A DNA stretch of 64,000 nucleotides, from assembly GCA_947591475.1 (NCBI GenBank), contig CANQDE010000003.1:1-64000 (forward strand), in the 5' to 3' direction. The translations under genes were made by a program, and so were the position numbers. The stretch's first letter is position 1. Every line of letters begins with the position of its first letter. Origin of the DNA: an uncultured Alistipes sp. GTDB taxonomy: Bacteria; Bacteroidota; Bacteroidia; Bacteroidales; Rikenellaceae. Shown one piece after another: positions 50,032 through 63,510 of this stretch. The notes under the pieces are model-generated. The model saw only the letters and a list, made by a program, of their open reading frames with translations. It searched no databases and was not told the origin of the DNA.

Positions 50032-52284
50032 CTATTTCGCTTTGCGGCGTGAGGAGCGGCGAATCACCGGCCCCGCTTCGCTTTCCTTGCGATTAGCTTT
50101 CGAACGATGCGCCTCCTGTTCGCCTGTACCATTCGCATTATGCGCAGCAATTAATGAAAAATCGAGCTGTCGTTTGCGCAAATCGGCCTGTTCGACGCGG
50201 ATGCGCACGGCATCGCCCAGCGTGAACCGGCGCCCCGTCGATTGACCGACGAGCTCGTAATTCGTTTCGTCGAAGATATAGAAATCCCCTTCGATGTCGC
50301 GCATGTGGGCCAGCCCCTCGATGTGCGTTTCGTCCAATTCCACGTAGGCGCCCCAGTCGGTCAGCCCCGAAATGTGCCCGTCGAACTCCTCGCCGATGTG
50401 CGCCTCCATGAACTCCACCATCTTGTATTTGATCGAGGCCCGTTCCGCTTCGGCCGCCACGACTTCGCGTTCCGATGCGTGTTCGCAAAGAGCTTCGAGT
50501 GCCTCTTTGTCGGCCGATTTGCCTCCTTCGAGGTAGCGGGCCAGCAGCCGGTGCACCATCATGTCGGGATAGCGCCGGATAGGCGACGTGAAGTGCGTGT
50601 AGTAGGGGAAGGCCAGCCCGTAGTGGCCGATGTTGTCGGTCGAATAGTAGGCTTTGGCCATCGAGCGGACGGCCATCGTCGTTACGGCATTCTCCTCGGT
50701 CGAGCCTTTGACTTGGGCCAGCAGTTTGTTCATCTCTTTCGCCACAGCCCGTCCTTTCGAGGCGCGGAACACCCGCCCGAACCGCAGGATGAACTGACGG
50801 AACCGGTCGAGTTTCTCCTCGTTGGGGGAGTCGTGTACACGATAGACCATCGTGCGGCTTGTGCGACGGCCCTTGTCGGTCGTGCGGTGGCCGCAGAACT
50901 CGGCCACCCGCCGATTGGCCAGCAGCATGAACTCCTCGATCATCTGGTTGGCCTCTTTCTGCTCCTTGAAATAGACCCCGATGGGCTTCCCGCTTTCGTC
51001 GAGTTGGAACTTCATCTCCTCGCGGGCGAACGAAATGGCTCCGTTTTTGAATCGCTGGGTGCGCAGCGCCTGGGCCAAGCGGTTCAGCGTCAGAATTTCC
51101 TCGGCGTAGTCGCCCCGACCCGTTTCGATGACCTGCTGCGCTTCGGCATAGGTGAAGCGGCGGTTGGAGTAGATGACCGTGCGGCCGAACCATTCGTCGA
51201 GCAGATCAAGGTTTTCGTTCATCGTGAAGACGGCCGAAAAACAGAGGCTCGTCTCGTTGGGACGCAGCGAGCAGAGTTCGTTCGAGAGCCGTTCGGGGAG
51301 CATCGGCACGGTACGGTCGACCAAATAGACCGACGTGCCGCGCGATACGGCTTCGTCGTCGATCGTCGAATGCGGTCGGACGTAATGGGTTACGTCGGCG
51401 ATGTGCACGCCGATCTCCCACACGCCGTCGCGGATGCGGCGGATCGAAAGGGCATCGTCGAAGTCCTTCGCATCCGCCGGATCGACCGTAAAGGTCGTTA
51501 CCTGCCGGAAGTCGCGGCGGGCGACAATCTCCTTGGCCGTGATGCGTCCGTCGATGGCTTCGGCCGCTGCCTCCACCTCCTTTTCGAAGCGGTAGGGCAG
51601 GTCGTATTCGGCCAGAATGGCGTGCATCTCCGTGTCGTTGTCGCCCACGGGCCCGAGAATGTCGACCAGCTCGCCTTCGGGGCAGCGACTTCCCTCGGCC
51701 CAGTCGACGATGCGCACGACGACCTTTTCGCCGTCTTTCACATCGGGATAGGTGCGTTTCGACAGGTAGATGTCCACCGGAAGTTTGTGCGAATCGGGCC
51801 GCACGAAGATCTGATGCGCACCGACCTCGGCGATGCCGACATAAGGCCGCCGGTTGCGCTCGACGATGCGGATGACTTCACCTTCGGGCTGCTTGTTTTT
51901 GCGGTTGCGATGCAGGATGATCGCCTCTACGCGGTCGCCGTCCAAGGCATTGGCCGCATTGCGCGGGCTGATGAAAATGTCCTGCTCCAAGCCGTCGACC
52001 CGTATGAACAGGGCGCTCGTCGAATTCGCCGAGGCGATTCCCTCGTAGTGGGGCAAGTGGTTGTGCGTGAGGCGGTATTTCTCGCGGGCGCACTCCTCGA
52101 CGATCCCTTCGTCGAAGAGGTTGCCGAGGATTTCGAGCGTTTCGCGGCGGCCCTGTTTCGTCGCGCCGCCCGACGCCGAAGCCAGATGCTTCAACGAAAA
52201 GACGTTGTTGGGCATTTCGCGGAACAGGTTGAGGATGATGCTTGCGCGATCGTTCCGCTCGTTTTTCTTATGCGGTTTTTTCAT
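50032..52284 (-). CDS. rnr: Ribonuclease R
   Basis: A 750-residue RNase II/R-family exoribonuclease. Order: an N-terminal helix-turn-helix-like region (GGATKQGRRETLEILGNLF), cold-shock domains, the RNB catalytic domain with FTVDPADAKDFDDALSI (the Asp cluster) and a C-terminal S1 domain (FDGHISGLTDWGAYVELD). The tail is basic (SKANRKESEAGPVIRRSSRRKAK). It degrades RNA 3' to 5' even through structure. The start overlaps the amidohydrolase stop by 4 bp, making it the last gene of a five-gene run. Confidence 0.96.
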   Translation of the reverse strand: MKKPHKKNERNDRASIILNLFREMPNNVFSLKHLASASGGATKQGRRETLEILGNLFDEGIVEECAREKYRLTHNHLPHYEGIASANSTSALFIRVDGLEQDIFISPRNAANALDGDRVEAIILHRNRKNKQPEGEVIRIVERNRRPYVGIAEVGAHQIFVRPDSHKLPVDIYLSKRTYPDVKDGEKVVVRIVDWAEGSRCPEGELVDILGPVGDNDTEMHAILAEYDLPYRFEKEVEAAAEAIDGRITAKEIVARRDFRQVTTFTVDPADAKDFDDALSIRRIRDGVWEIGVHIADVTHYVRPHSTIDDEAVSRGTSVYLVDRTVPMLPERLSNELCSLRPNETSLCFSAVFTMNENLDLLDEWFGRTVIYSNRRFTYAEAQQVIETGRGDYAEEILTLNRLAQALRTQRFKNGAISFAREEMKFQLDESGKPIGVYFKEQKEANQMIEEFMLLANRRVAEFCGHRTTDKGRRTSRTMVYRVHDSPNEEKLDRFRQFILRFGRVFRASKGRAVAKEMNKLLAQVKGSTEENAVTTMAVRSMAKAYYSTDNIGHYGLAFPYYTHFTSPIRRYPDMMVHRLLARYLEGGKSADKEALEALCEHASEREVVAAEAERASIKYKMVEFMEAHIGEEFDGHISGLTDWGAYVELDETHIEGLAHMRDIEGDFYIFDETNYELVGQSTGRRFTLGDAVRIRVEQADLRKRQLDFSLIAAHNANGTGEQEAHRSKANRKESEAGPVIRRSSRRKAK

Positions 52285-53444
52285 TTCGATTCGTTTTTAT
52301 CGGTAAGTATTTGCAGGGCCAGCCGGTGCATGAAGTCGATGCCCACGGCGATGGCCCGTTCGTCGGGTGCGAAGGTCGCCGTATGGGTGCGGCCCGCTGC
52401 GGCGCCCACGCCGAGACGGTAGAACAGCGACGGATAGTGCTGGCAGTAGTAGCCGAAATCTTCGGCCGTTGTGCGCATCGGAAGCATTTTTATTAAGAGG
52501 TCGGTACATTTTGCAAGGTCGGTGGAAAGAGCGACCAACTCCGCATCGTTCACCACGCACGGATAGCCGCGGTCGATGTCGACCTCCGTGTGCGTGCCGT
52601 GTTGTCCGTCGACGGAGGCGGCCAGCTCGGCGATGCGGCGGTGGAGGTCGGCGCGGCGAGATTCGTCGAACGTGCGCAGCGTGCCCTCCAAATAGACCTT
52701 GTCGGGTACGACGTTCGTCGCGCCTGCGGCTTCGACGCGGCCGATGGAGAGTACGCACTCCGCGTCGTTCAGTGCGAGCAGCTCGGTAATCAGTCGGGCG
52801 GCGGCGGCTACGGGGTCTTTCAGTTGCGGACGCAGGGCGCCGTGTCCGCCCGTGCCGTGCAGCCGGAAGCGCAGTTCGTCGTTCGCCGCCATGTATTTTC
52901 CGGCGCGGAACCCGAGCGTCCCCACCTCCAACTGCGGTTCGACGTGTTCGCCCAAGACGGCAAGGACGTCGTATCCCTCGAACGGATTTTCGGCCAGTAC
53001 GAGCGAGGCACCACCCGGGTTGCACTCCTCGCCCGGCTGGAACAGCCCAAAGACCGTTCCCGCGAAATCGGGCGCGGAGGCGAGCCGCTGCAACACGCCG
53101 AAGAGCACGGCCGCATGGAGGTCGTGGCCGCAGGCGTGCATGACGCCCTCGTTCTGCGATCGGTAGGGCAGTCCGGTCTGCTCGGCGATGGGCAGGGCGT
53201 CGATGTCGGCCCGCAAGACGACGGCCAGTCGATGACCGTGCGTCGCGGAGTTGTTGCCTTCTGCGTCGTGCGTTGTCAGCGGGTTGCGCCCCTCGATGCG
53301 GGCCAAGACGCCCGTTCCGGCGATGCGGCGGCATTCGATGCCCGCAGCGGCAAGCTGTTCGGCGATGAATGCGGCGGTGGCCTCCTCGTGGAACGAAAGC
53401 TCCGGATGAGCGTGCAGGTGGCGGCGGAAGTCGATCGGTGTCAT
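52281..53444 (-). CDS. M20-family amidohydrolase
   Basis: A 387-residue amidohydrolase from the ATG at 53444. Family motifs are LHAHPELSFHEEAT, VLRADIDALPIAEQTGLP, HACGHDLHAAVLFG (zinc ligands), LFQPGEECNPGGA (Glu base) and TAEDFGYYCQHYPSLFYRLG. It belongs to the aminoacylase/hippurate-hydrolase branch, which removes N-acyl groups. The substrate cannot be read. It lies 5 bp after metF and overlaps rnr by 4 bp. Near residue 320 the codons TTAATAAAA code Leu-Ile-Lys in otherwise GC-rich DNA. Confidence 0.92.
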   Translation of the reverse strand: MTPIDFRRHLHAHPELSFHEEATAAFIAEQLAAAGIECRRIAGTGVLARIEGRNPLTTHDAEGNNSATHGHRLAVVLRADIDALPIAEQTGLPYRSQNEGVMHACGHDLHAAVLFGVLQRLASAPDFAGTVFGLFQPGEECNPGGASLVLAENPFEGYDVLAVLGEHVEPQLEVGTLGFRAGKYMAANDELRFRLHGTGGHGALRPQLKDPVAAAARLITELLALNDAECVLSIGRVEAAGATNVVPDKVYLEGTLRTFDESRRADLHRRIAELAASVDGQHGTHTEVDIDRGYPCVVNDAELVALSTDLAKCTDLLIKMLPMRTTAEDFGYYCQHYPSLFYRLGVGAAAGRTHTATFAPDERAIAVGIDFMHRLALQILTDKNESK

Positions 53445-53449
53445 AGGGG

Positions 53450-54411
53450 TTAAAAGATCGTTTTGGCGATTTCGATGATGTTTTCGGCCTTGCCCATCGG
53501 ATAGTAGTGCAGCACGGGCACGCCGGCGGCTTTCAGCTGGCGGCTTTGGGCGATGGCCCATTCGGTGCCGATGCGCCGGATGGCGGCCTTGTCGTCGCTG
53601 TGGGCGAGGATTTCGCGCTTGAGGTCGTCGGGAATGCTACATCCGAAGGTCTCGGGCAACAGGGTCAGCTGCCGCAGCGTCGAGATCGGCTTGATGCCTG
53701 GAATGATGGGCACCGTGATGCCGGCTTCGCGGCAGCGTCGCACGAAGTCGAAGAAACAGGCGTTGTCGTAGAAAAGCTGCGTTACGATGTATTCCGCACC
53801 GGCGTCCGTCTTTTCCTTCAGTCGGCGGAGGTCGCTGGCCGCATCGGGCGCATCGGCATGGGTCTCGGGATAGCCCGCCACGCCGATCGAGAACTTCGAG
53901 TGGTGGCACACCTCGACCTCGCCGTCGACGAACTCGCCGCGGTTCATGGCCGCGATTTGTCGCACGAGGTCGACCGCATGGGCATGTCCCTGCGGATGCG
54001 GCACGAAGAAACGTTCGTTCTGCGACTTGTCGCCCCGCAGCGCCAGCACGTTGTGCAGTCCGAGGAAATCCATGTCGATCAAGGCATCCTCGATGTCGTA
54101 TTTCGACAGTCCGCCGCAGATTAGGTGGGGCACCGTCTCGATGCCGTAGCGTTGGCGGATGGCCGCCGAAATGCCCACCGTCCCCGGGCGTCGCCGGACG
54201 ACGTGCCATTCGACGCTTCCGTCGGGACGTTCGGTCTGCTTGATGCCCTCGCGGTGGAACGTAACGTTGATATAGGCGGGGTCGAACTCCGCCAGCCGGT
54301 CGATAGCCGCGAAGATGCCGCCCATGCCGTCGCCTTTGAGCGGCGGGAGCAGTTCGAAAGCGAAACGGGTCGTGCCCTGTTTCAGCGTATCGTGCAACAG
54401 TTCGGTTACGT

Positions 54412-54415
<4 letters not shown>
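53450..54415 (-). CDS. metF: Methylenetetrahydrofolate reductase
   Basis: A 321-residue MetF from the ATG at 54415, overlapping the metH stop by 4 bp. It starts [18 protein letters not shown] (the Glu of the family), then has [33 protein letters not shown] and [12 protein letters not shown]. It reduces methylene-THF to methyl-THF with FAD, the methyl donor for MetH encoded next door. The longer open frame upstream lies in metH and is shadow. Confidence 0.96.
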
Positions 54416-58053
<3,638 letters not shown>

Positions 58054-58055
58054 GA

Positions 58056-58871
58056 CTATTGGGGAATAATTTCGATTTCGAAGAGTTTGGGCCAGTTCTT
58101 GCCCGTTACGAAGATGCGGCCCGTCGCCGGGTCGTGCGCGATGCCGTTCAGCACGTCGGTCGCGGGCGTCCGGTCGCTCTCCGGAAGCAGCCCCGCGAAG
58201 TCGATGACCCCCTCGACGACGCCCGTTTCGGGGTGGATGATGAGCACGCAATCGGTCGTATAGACGTTGGCCCAGATGCGGCCGTCGATCCACTCCAATT
58301 CGTTCAGCAGCTGCACGGGTTCGCCGCGATGGGTTACCGTGATGCGCTTCGTCCGCTTGAACGTCTCCGGATCGAGCGTGAATATCTTCTCCGAACCGTC
58401 GGTCATGTAGAGCTGTGTGCCGTCGGTCGTGAGGCCCCAGCCCTCGCCCGCATAACGGAACGTGCGGAGCTCCTGCCCCGTGGCGGCATCGTAGACGTAG
58501 GCTTTGTTCGACTGCCAAGTGAGCTGGTAGAGCTTCCCGTTCAGCAGCGTGATTCCTTCGCCGAAGTCGGTGCGGGGCAGCGTCGCGACCACCGTCGTTC
58601 GGCCGGTCGCAAGGTCGGTCTTCGTGATGCGCGAAGCCCCGTTCTGACCCGTTCCCTCCCACAGCAGCCCGTCGGCGTATTGCAGTCCCTGCGTATAGGC
58701 GTCGGTCGCATGGGGATGAACGGCCCGGATGCGATAGGTATAGGCTGCGGGTTCGACGGCCGATGTCGATGTCGATGTCGAGCGGTCGGCGGCCGGTCGT
58801 TTGGCGCGGGCCGAACCCGATCCGCAGGCGGCGAGCAAGAGGCAGAGAAGAAGAAGCGGAATGTTTTTCAT
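58056..58871 (-). CDS. Glutaminyl-peptide cyclotransferase-like lipoprotein
   Basis: A 271-residue protein with lipobox LAAC (Cys16), from the ATG at 58871. The rest matches the bacterial/plant-type glutamine cyclotransferase family, a five-bladed beta-propeller: [81 protein letters not shown] and [26 protein letters not shown]. It converts N-terminal Gln to pyroglutamate. It is the first gene of a run of five with metH. A promoter lies at 58903-58896. Confidence 0.92.
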   Translation of the reverse strand: MKNIPLLLLCLLLAACGSGSARAKRPAADRSTSTSTSAVEPAAYTYRIRAVHPHATDAYTQGLQYADGLLWEGTGQNGASRITKTDLATGRTTVVATLPRTDFGEGITLLNGKLYQLTWQSNKAYVYDAATGQELRTFRYAGEGWGLTTDGTQLYMTDGSEKIFTLDPETFKRTKRITVTHRGEPVQLLNELEWIDGRIWANVYTTDCVLIIHPETGVVEGVIDFAGLLPESDRTPATDVLNGIAHDPATGRIFVTGKNWPKLFEIEIIPQ

Positions 58872-58895
58872 GGTGCGTGCAACCGAATCAACGGG

Positions 58896-58903
58896 CAAAT
58901 TTA
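58896..58903 (-). promoter_or_regulatory. Candidate -7 box for the cyclotransferase-metH run
   Basis: TAAATTTG on the minus strand, 25 bp before the ATG at 58871. No riboswitch-like leader fits in this space. Confidence 0.45.
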
Positions 58904-59024
58904 CGAAAAGAGATTCGGAAAACATACGCCGAGGAGAGAAAAGCGCGCAGGTAGCGGTATTTTACAACGACAACAGCGCCACCGGAAGGCCCGATGACGC
59001 TGCTTCTCCGTGTGCGCGGAGCGA

Positions 59025-59474
59025 CTATTTGCGTACCTTGAAGATGATTTTGCGCACGACGCCTTCGCCGACCATCGGCGCATGTCCGTCTTCGGGGAAA
59101 AGCACCGTGAACTGGCCCGGGTAGAGCGTGTAGTAGGTTTGCGGCACGTCGTCGAAGAGCTGGATGTCCTTCGTCGTGTTGAACTCGCCCTGCGGCTGCT
59201 TCAGGTTGCAGCGCTCGCTCCAGCCGAACGATTCGCATTTGCCCGTGATGAGCATCTGGATGTCGATGTAGTCGTTGTGTACTTCGAGTTTGGCGGCCTC
59301 CTTGGTCTTCAGCTCGCGTTCCATCACGTTGACGTAGATGTCGCGGCCCTCCAATTCGTGGATGCCGGGCTCCACTTTCGTCCAGTCGGTCGAAGCCATC
59401 AGCTCGAATGCCTTCTTCATGCGCGGGCTCACACCGTAGTAGAGCGCCGCATTTTTCAAGTTGTCTAAAATCAT
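59025..59474 (-). CDS. YhcH/YjgK/YiaL-family protein
   Basis: A 149-residue protein of the YhcH/YjgK/YiaL family, a cupin fold found with sugar-acid genes. Family words are VNVMERELK, EVHNDYIDIQMLITGKCESFGW, FTVLFPEDGHAPMV and RKIIFKV. Some relatives are linked to sialic acid breakdown, but there are no such genes near. It starts 10 bp after the EEP-protein stop and is the last gene of rhomboid-EEP-YhcH. Confidence 0.9.
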   Translation of the reverse strand: MILDNLKNAALYYGVSPRMKKAFELMASTDWTKVEPGIHELEGRDIYVNVMERELKTKEAAKLEVHNDYIDIQMLITGKCESFGWSERCNLKQPQGEFNTTKDIQLFDDVPQTYYTLYPGQFTVLFPEDGHAPMVGEGVVRKIIFKVRK

Positions 59475-59484
59475 AATTAGGTCG

Positions 59485-60630
59485 TTATTTGGGTTCTCTG
59501 TTGTTCGTTTCGCTCTTTTGCAGGCGCACGACCACGGGCAGGTGGTCGGAGTAGGTAACATCGGGCACCTCGTAGGTGCGGGCCTCGAGCCCGTCGGACG
59601 AGAGCACGTAGTCGATGCGCAGTGCATTGAAGAATCCGCGATAGGTGTGCGAATAATCCACGCCGCACTCGCTGAACGCGTCTTTCGCTCCGCGGGCCAT
59701 CGTGCGATAGACGTACGAAATCGGCGTGTCGTTGAAATCGCCGCAGATGATGTAGCGCGTCCGCGTATCGGCGACGACCGGTGCGATGATGTCCACTTGG
59801 GCGGCCCGCAGCACGCAATTTTTCCGGTGGCGGTGCGCGATGCTCCGCATCTTCGCCCAACGGGTCGAGTCGGTCAGAAAGAGCCGCTGGGTGATGAATT
59901 GGTCGTCGTAGGCCTTGATGTCGGTCGTATGCAGGTGGTTGTTGAAGATGCGCACCGTCTCGTCGCCGATCCGCACGTCGGCCCACATCGAACTGCCGAA
60001 TGCCGGAATCGTATCCGACCGCAGAATCGGGAATTTGCTCATAATCAGCATCGGCCCCGCATCGGGCGTGCCGGCGCTTCCGATATGCGAATAGCTTTCC
60101 AGCAGATTGGTGAAGGCGGCACTCTGGCTGGCCAGCGCCGCGTTGTACTCCTGAAGGCAGATGATGTCGGGATCGAGTTGCGACAGCAGGCGGGTTACCC
60201 GGTCGGCACTGCTTCGGCCTTGGTCGTCGTAGAAACCGCGCACGTTGTAGGTCAGTACCTTGAAGGCGCTGCGGTCGTATTTCTCCTCGCCGTAGGTGCG
60301 GCGGATTTGCGGTCGGTAGAAAAGCGGAATGCTGAAACAGCCGAGCACGATCGGCAGGAGCAGCAGGCCGGCTTGGAGCCAGCGCCAATGGATGATCCAG
60401 AAGAGTGCCAGCGCGAGAGTCGCGATGTAGATGGCGGGTGCGGTCAATCCGAGAATGGGAAAGATCGCCACCTTCGCCGGATTGACATACGGAACCAACA
60501 GCGTGAGCAGCAACGTCGCACCGACGACGATGGACAACGCCGTCATGCACCCGTCGAAAATCCGTGTCAGCAGGGAGCGGTGCCGCGGTTTCGTGTACCG
60601 CCTGTAATCCGAATAATACTCTTCCGCCAT
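59485..60630 (-). CDS. Endonuclease/exonuclease/phosphatase-family membrane protein
   Basis: A 381-residue protein. The first 115 residues hold three membrane segments (TALSIVVGATLLLTLLVPYV, FPILGLTAPAIYIATLALALFW, GLLLLPIVLGCFSIPLF). The rest is an EEP domain with VLTYNVRGFYDD, ICLQEYNAAL, YIICGDFNDTPISYVYR and VTYSDHLPVVVRL, with the metal and catalytic residues present. The substrate is unknown; phospholipid or nucleic-acid phosphodiesters are possible. It lies 4 bp after the rhomboid gene. Confidence 0.9.
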   Translation of the reverse strand: MAEEYYSDYRRYTKPRHRSLLTRIFDGCMTALSIVVGATLLLTLLVPYVNPAKVAIFPILGLTAPAIYIATLALALFWIIHWRWLQAGLLLLPIVLGCFSIPLFYRPQIRRTYGEEKYDRSAFKVLTYNVRGFYDDQGRSSADRVTRLLSQLDPDIICLQEYNAALASQSAAFTNLLESYSHIGSAGTPDAGPMLIMSKFPILRSDTIPAFGSSMWADVRIGDETVRIFNNHLHTTDIKAYDDQFITQRLFLTDSTRWAKMRSIAHRHRKNCVLRAAQVDIIAPVVADTRTRYIICGDFNDTPISYVYRTMARGAKDAFSECGVDYSHTYRGFFNALRIDYVLSSDGLEARTYEVPDVTYSDHLPVVVRLQKSETNNREPK

Positions 60631-60633
60631 GAA

Positions 60634-61239
60634 TCAGAACCGGATTTTACCTTGCCGCCGCCACCAGTACAGCAGCAGCAGTCCCCACAGCATGCCGCCG
60701 ACATGGGCGAAGTGGGCGACGTTGCCGATGCCCCGCCAGCCGGAGAAGAGTTCGATGACACCGTAGATGATGACGAACCATTTGGCCTTGATGGGAATGG
60801 GCGGAATCAACAGCATGATGACCGCATTGGGATGAAGGACGCCGAACGCGAGCAGCAACCCCATGACGGCGCCCGACGCGCCGATCAACTGCACGTAGTA
60901 TTCGCCCGAGAACCAGACGGTCGCCATCTGGATCAGGGCCGCGCCCACGCCGCAGACGAAGTAATAGGTCAGAAAGCGTTTCGACCCCAATTCGTATTCG
61001 AGCGACCGCCCGAACATCCACAGCGCGAACATGTTGAAAAAGATGTGTTCGAAGCTGCCGTGCAGGAACATATAGGTGATGAACTGGTAGGAGTGATAGA
61101 GCGGGTTCTCGAACCAGTAGAGGGAGCAATATCCCATGATCTGCCGTCCGACAGGCAGCATGGCCGTTGCCATGTAGGCCAGCAGATTGATGATTATCAA
61201 GTTTTTGACAACCGGTGGCGTCTTGAAATAGGGATTCAT
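60634..61239 (-). CDS. Rhomboid-family intramembrane serine protease
   Basis: A 201-residue rhomboid with six hydrophobic segments. The catalytic Ser is in GASGAVMGLLLAFG and the His in NVAHFAHVGGMLWG. HGSFEHIFFNMFALWMFG is the family loop with the conserved His/Asn. It cleaves membrane proteins within the bilayer; substrates unknown. A TATCTTTG box lies at 61270-61263. It heads the run rhomboid-EEP-YhcH. Confidence 0.93.
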   Translation of the reverse strand: MNPYFKTPPVVKNLIIINLLAYMATAMLPVGRQIMGYCSLYWFENPLYHSYQFITYMFLHGSFEHIFFNMFALWMFGRSLEYELGSKRFLTYYFVCGVGAALIQMATVWFSGEYYVQLIGASGAVMGLLLAFGVLHPNAVIMLLIPPIPIKAKWFVIIYGVIELFSGWRGIGNVAHFAHVGGMLWGLLLLYWWRRQGKIRF

Positions 61240-61262
61240 GGTCGTTGCGGATAAACTTCTTG

Positions 61263-61270
61263 CAAAGATA
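61263..61270 (-). promoter_or_regulatory. -7 box for the rhomboid gene
   Basis: TATCTTTG on the minus strand, 24 bp before the ATG at 61239. It lies in the short gap after mutL. Confidence 0.5.
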
Positions 61271-61285
61271 GTGCTTTTCGGCGGA

Positions 61286-63307
61286 TTATCCCAATCGGTT
61301 TTTCACCTCTTCCGGTGCGATTTCGGTCAGGATGGCCTTGCCCGAGGGCGAAAAACTGTAATTTTCGGTCGCAATGAGCCGTTCGAGCAGGGCGGCGGCC
61401 TCCTCGGACGTCGGCGTGCGCGGCACGCTCCGCGAACCGGCCCGCGCCATCAGCGTGGCGATTTTGTCGCGCCGCACCTCTTCGAGCGGTACCGGCGAGG
61501 CGAACGTTTGCAACAGTTCGTAGACGGAACGGTCGATCGCTTCGGCCGGCAGGTCGGCCGGCGTGCCCTTGATTTCGACGGTCTCCTGTCCGCAGAATTC
61601 GAGGTCGAATCCCAACGCGGCGAACTCTACGGCATGTTCTTCCAGCAAGGTGTATTCGTCGCGCGTGAAGGTCAGCTTTTCCGGAAAGAGCAGTTGCTCG
61701 CTGACGGCGGTACCGGCATGCAGCATCCGCAGATAATCTTCATAAAGAATCCGTTCGCGGGCCCGCCGCAGGTCGATGACGACCAATCGTCCGTCGATCG
61801 TCGTCGCTGCATATCCGCCGTTTAGGGGCAGCACGGCTCCCAACTTGGATTCGTGTTCCAGTTCGATTTGTTGTTGCTCCGGCTCGGCCGAAGGGATGAA
61901 GTCGAGTTGCGAGGTAGTCGCCGTTTCGGTCGACGTTTCAGAGGCGGTGCCGGTTGCGGGGGGCGTGATGGCGACCGAAGGAAACTCCTCGAAAGCACCT
62001 GCCGAGGCGAACTCCTCGAAATCGGTGTTGGGTTGGATGCCCGTTGGACGGACGCGTTCTTTGCGTGCCGAACCGGACTTTGTGGCCGGTTTTGGTGAAC
62101 GGGGTTTGGCGTCGGCTTCCGCGTCGGTGTAGGGGACGTCGAATCCCGTGAACTCGACATCCGGAGCCGCAGCGGTCGGGTCGATGTAGCTCTCGCTGAA
62201 CGGATTGTAGTCGGCATTGCTCAGCGCGGACGGCTCTGCATAGACGGCGCCCTGCTGCAAGACGGGAATCTCGATCGTATCGTTGCGGTCGAAGTCCATC
62301 ATCGGCACAGCGCCCGTTTTGGCCAGCGTCTCCCGCACGGCGGCGTTGACGATCTGCCATACGGCCTGCTCGTCGGCGAAATGGATTTCGGTCTTGTGCG
62401 GGTCGATGTTGACGTCGATGCGGGCGGGGTCGATCGTCAGATAGAGAAAGAACGAGGGCTGCATGCTCTCGGGAATCAACTTCTCATAGGCTTTCAGAAT
62501 GGCGCTGGTCAGGTAGTTGCTCTTGAAAAAACGTCCGTTGACGAACAGAAACTGTTCGGCCGCCGAGCGCCGTTTGGCGGCGGCGGGCCGTCCGATGAAC
62601 CCCTTGACCGAGGCGATCGACGTGTCGGCGGAGACGTCGAGCAGATTTTGTTTGATGTGGCGGCCTACGACTTCGACGATGCGTTCGGCGAGCGTTCCGG
62701 CCGCCAGCGAATAGAGCGGTGCATCGTTGGCGTAGAGTTCGAAGGCGATTTCCGGATAACAGAGCACGACCCGTTGAAATTCGTTTCGGATTTGCGTAGC
62801 GGCCGCCTGAATGCGGGTTTCGAACCGTCGCCGACGGGCCGGCACGTTGTAGAATAGGTTGCGCACGAAGAACTGCGAGCCCACAGGACATAGGACCGGT
62901 TCCTGCGAGACGAATTTGCCGCCGTTGAGGTTCGTAACGGTACCCAATTCGTCCTCCGGCTGGCGGGTGCGCAACTCGACCTGCGCCACGGCAGCGATCG
63001 AGGCGAGCGCCTCGCCGCGGAATCCGAAGGTGTGGAGGTTGTAGATGTCGTCGGCCGAGACGATTTTGCTCGTGGCGTGCCGGTCGAAGGCCAAGCGGGC
63101 GTCGATGGGCGACATGCCGCATCCGTCGTCGATGATTTGGATCAATTCCAATCCGCCTTTGCGGTAGTTGACCCGCACGCTCCGAGCACCGGCATCGAGG
63201 GCGTTTTCCATCATCTCCTTGACGACCGAGGCGGGTTGTTCGACCACCTCGCCCGCCGCGATTTGGTTGGCGACGATTTCGGAAAGCAATCGGATTCTAT
63301 CTGCCAT
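61286..63307 (-). CDS. mutL: DNA mismatch repair protein MutL
   Basis: A 673-residue MutL. The N-terminal ATPase has IVANQIAAGEVVEQPASVVKE, DDGCGM, HATSKI and TFGFRGEALASIAA. A linker (about 340-470) is rich in Ala, Glu, Thr and Pro. The C-terminal dimerisation domain follows. The endonuclease motif DQHAxxExxxxE of many MutL proteins reads DLRRARERILYE at 512-523: the two Glu and the Asp remain but Gln, His and Ala do not, so nicking activity is doubtful. It couples MutS mismatch binding to repair. Confidence 0.96.
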   Translation of the reverse strand: MADRIRLLSEIVANQIAAGEVVEQPASVVKEMMENALDAGARSVRVNYRKGGLELIQIIDDGCGMSPIDARLAFDRHATSKIVSADDIYNLHTFGFRGEALASIAAVAQVELRTRQPEDELGTVTNLNGGKFVSQEPVLCPVGSQFFVRNLFYNVPARRRRFETRIQAAATQIRNEFQRVVLCYPEIAFELYANDAPLYSLAAGTLAERIVEVVGRHIKQNLLDVSADTSIASVKGFIGRPAAAKRRSAAEQFLFVNGRFFKSNYLTSAILKAYEKLIPESMQPSFFLYLTIDPARIDVNIDPHKTEIHFADEQAVWQIVNAAVRETLAKTGAVPMMDFDRNDTIEIPVLQQGAVYAEPSALSNADYNPFSESYIDPTAAAPDVEFTGFDVPYTDAEADAKPRSPKPATKSGSARKERVRPTGIQPNTDFEEFASAGAFEEFPSVAITPPATGTASETSTETATTSQLDFIPSAEPEQQQIELEHESKLGAVLPLNGGYAATTIDGRLVVIDLRRARERILYEDYLRMLHAGTAVSEQLLFPEKLTFTRDEYTLLEEHAVEFAALGFDLEFCGQETVEIKGTPADLPAEAIDRSVYELLQTFASPVPLEEVRRDKIATLMARAGSRSVPRTPTSEEAAALLERLIATENYSFSPSGKAILTEIAPEEVKNRLG

Positions 63308-63372
63308 TCTTTATTCGCGATTATTTATTTAAGTGTGCCCACGATTTTACTCGGATTCTCCGATCCGCCCCT

Positions 63373-63470
63373 CGATGCTCGCGGCCACAGGCCGCGTATT
63401 CAGTTTGGACCCACCCCCGCACCCCCGCCTTGGCGGGGGCTTCGGTCGGAAAGTCGGAACGAATCGAGGA
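63373..63470 (-). repeat. Noncoding repeat, module B (copy B4)
   Basis: Reverse orientation: CGATTCGTTCCGACTTTCCG, CGAAGCCCCCGCCAAGGCGG, GGTGGGTCCAAACTGAATAC and the GCGGCCTGTGGCCGC hairpin. It fills the gap between mutL and the next gene upstream. Confidence 0.85.
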
Positions 63471-63510
63471 TTTACTAATAGCTCGTGGCGCTAAAAATGG
63501 TCGTATTCGG

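Noticed and set aside
50242..52422. A 726-codon open frame on the plus strand
   Set aside because: It is exactly antisense to RNase R, whose catalytic motifs are certain, and has no recognisable domain. High GC keeps several frames open.
58872..58895. Cobalamin riboswitch for the metH run
   Set aside because: The promoter leaves only about 20 nt of leader and metH itself starts 2 bp after the preceding gene.
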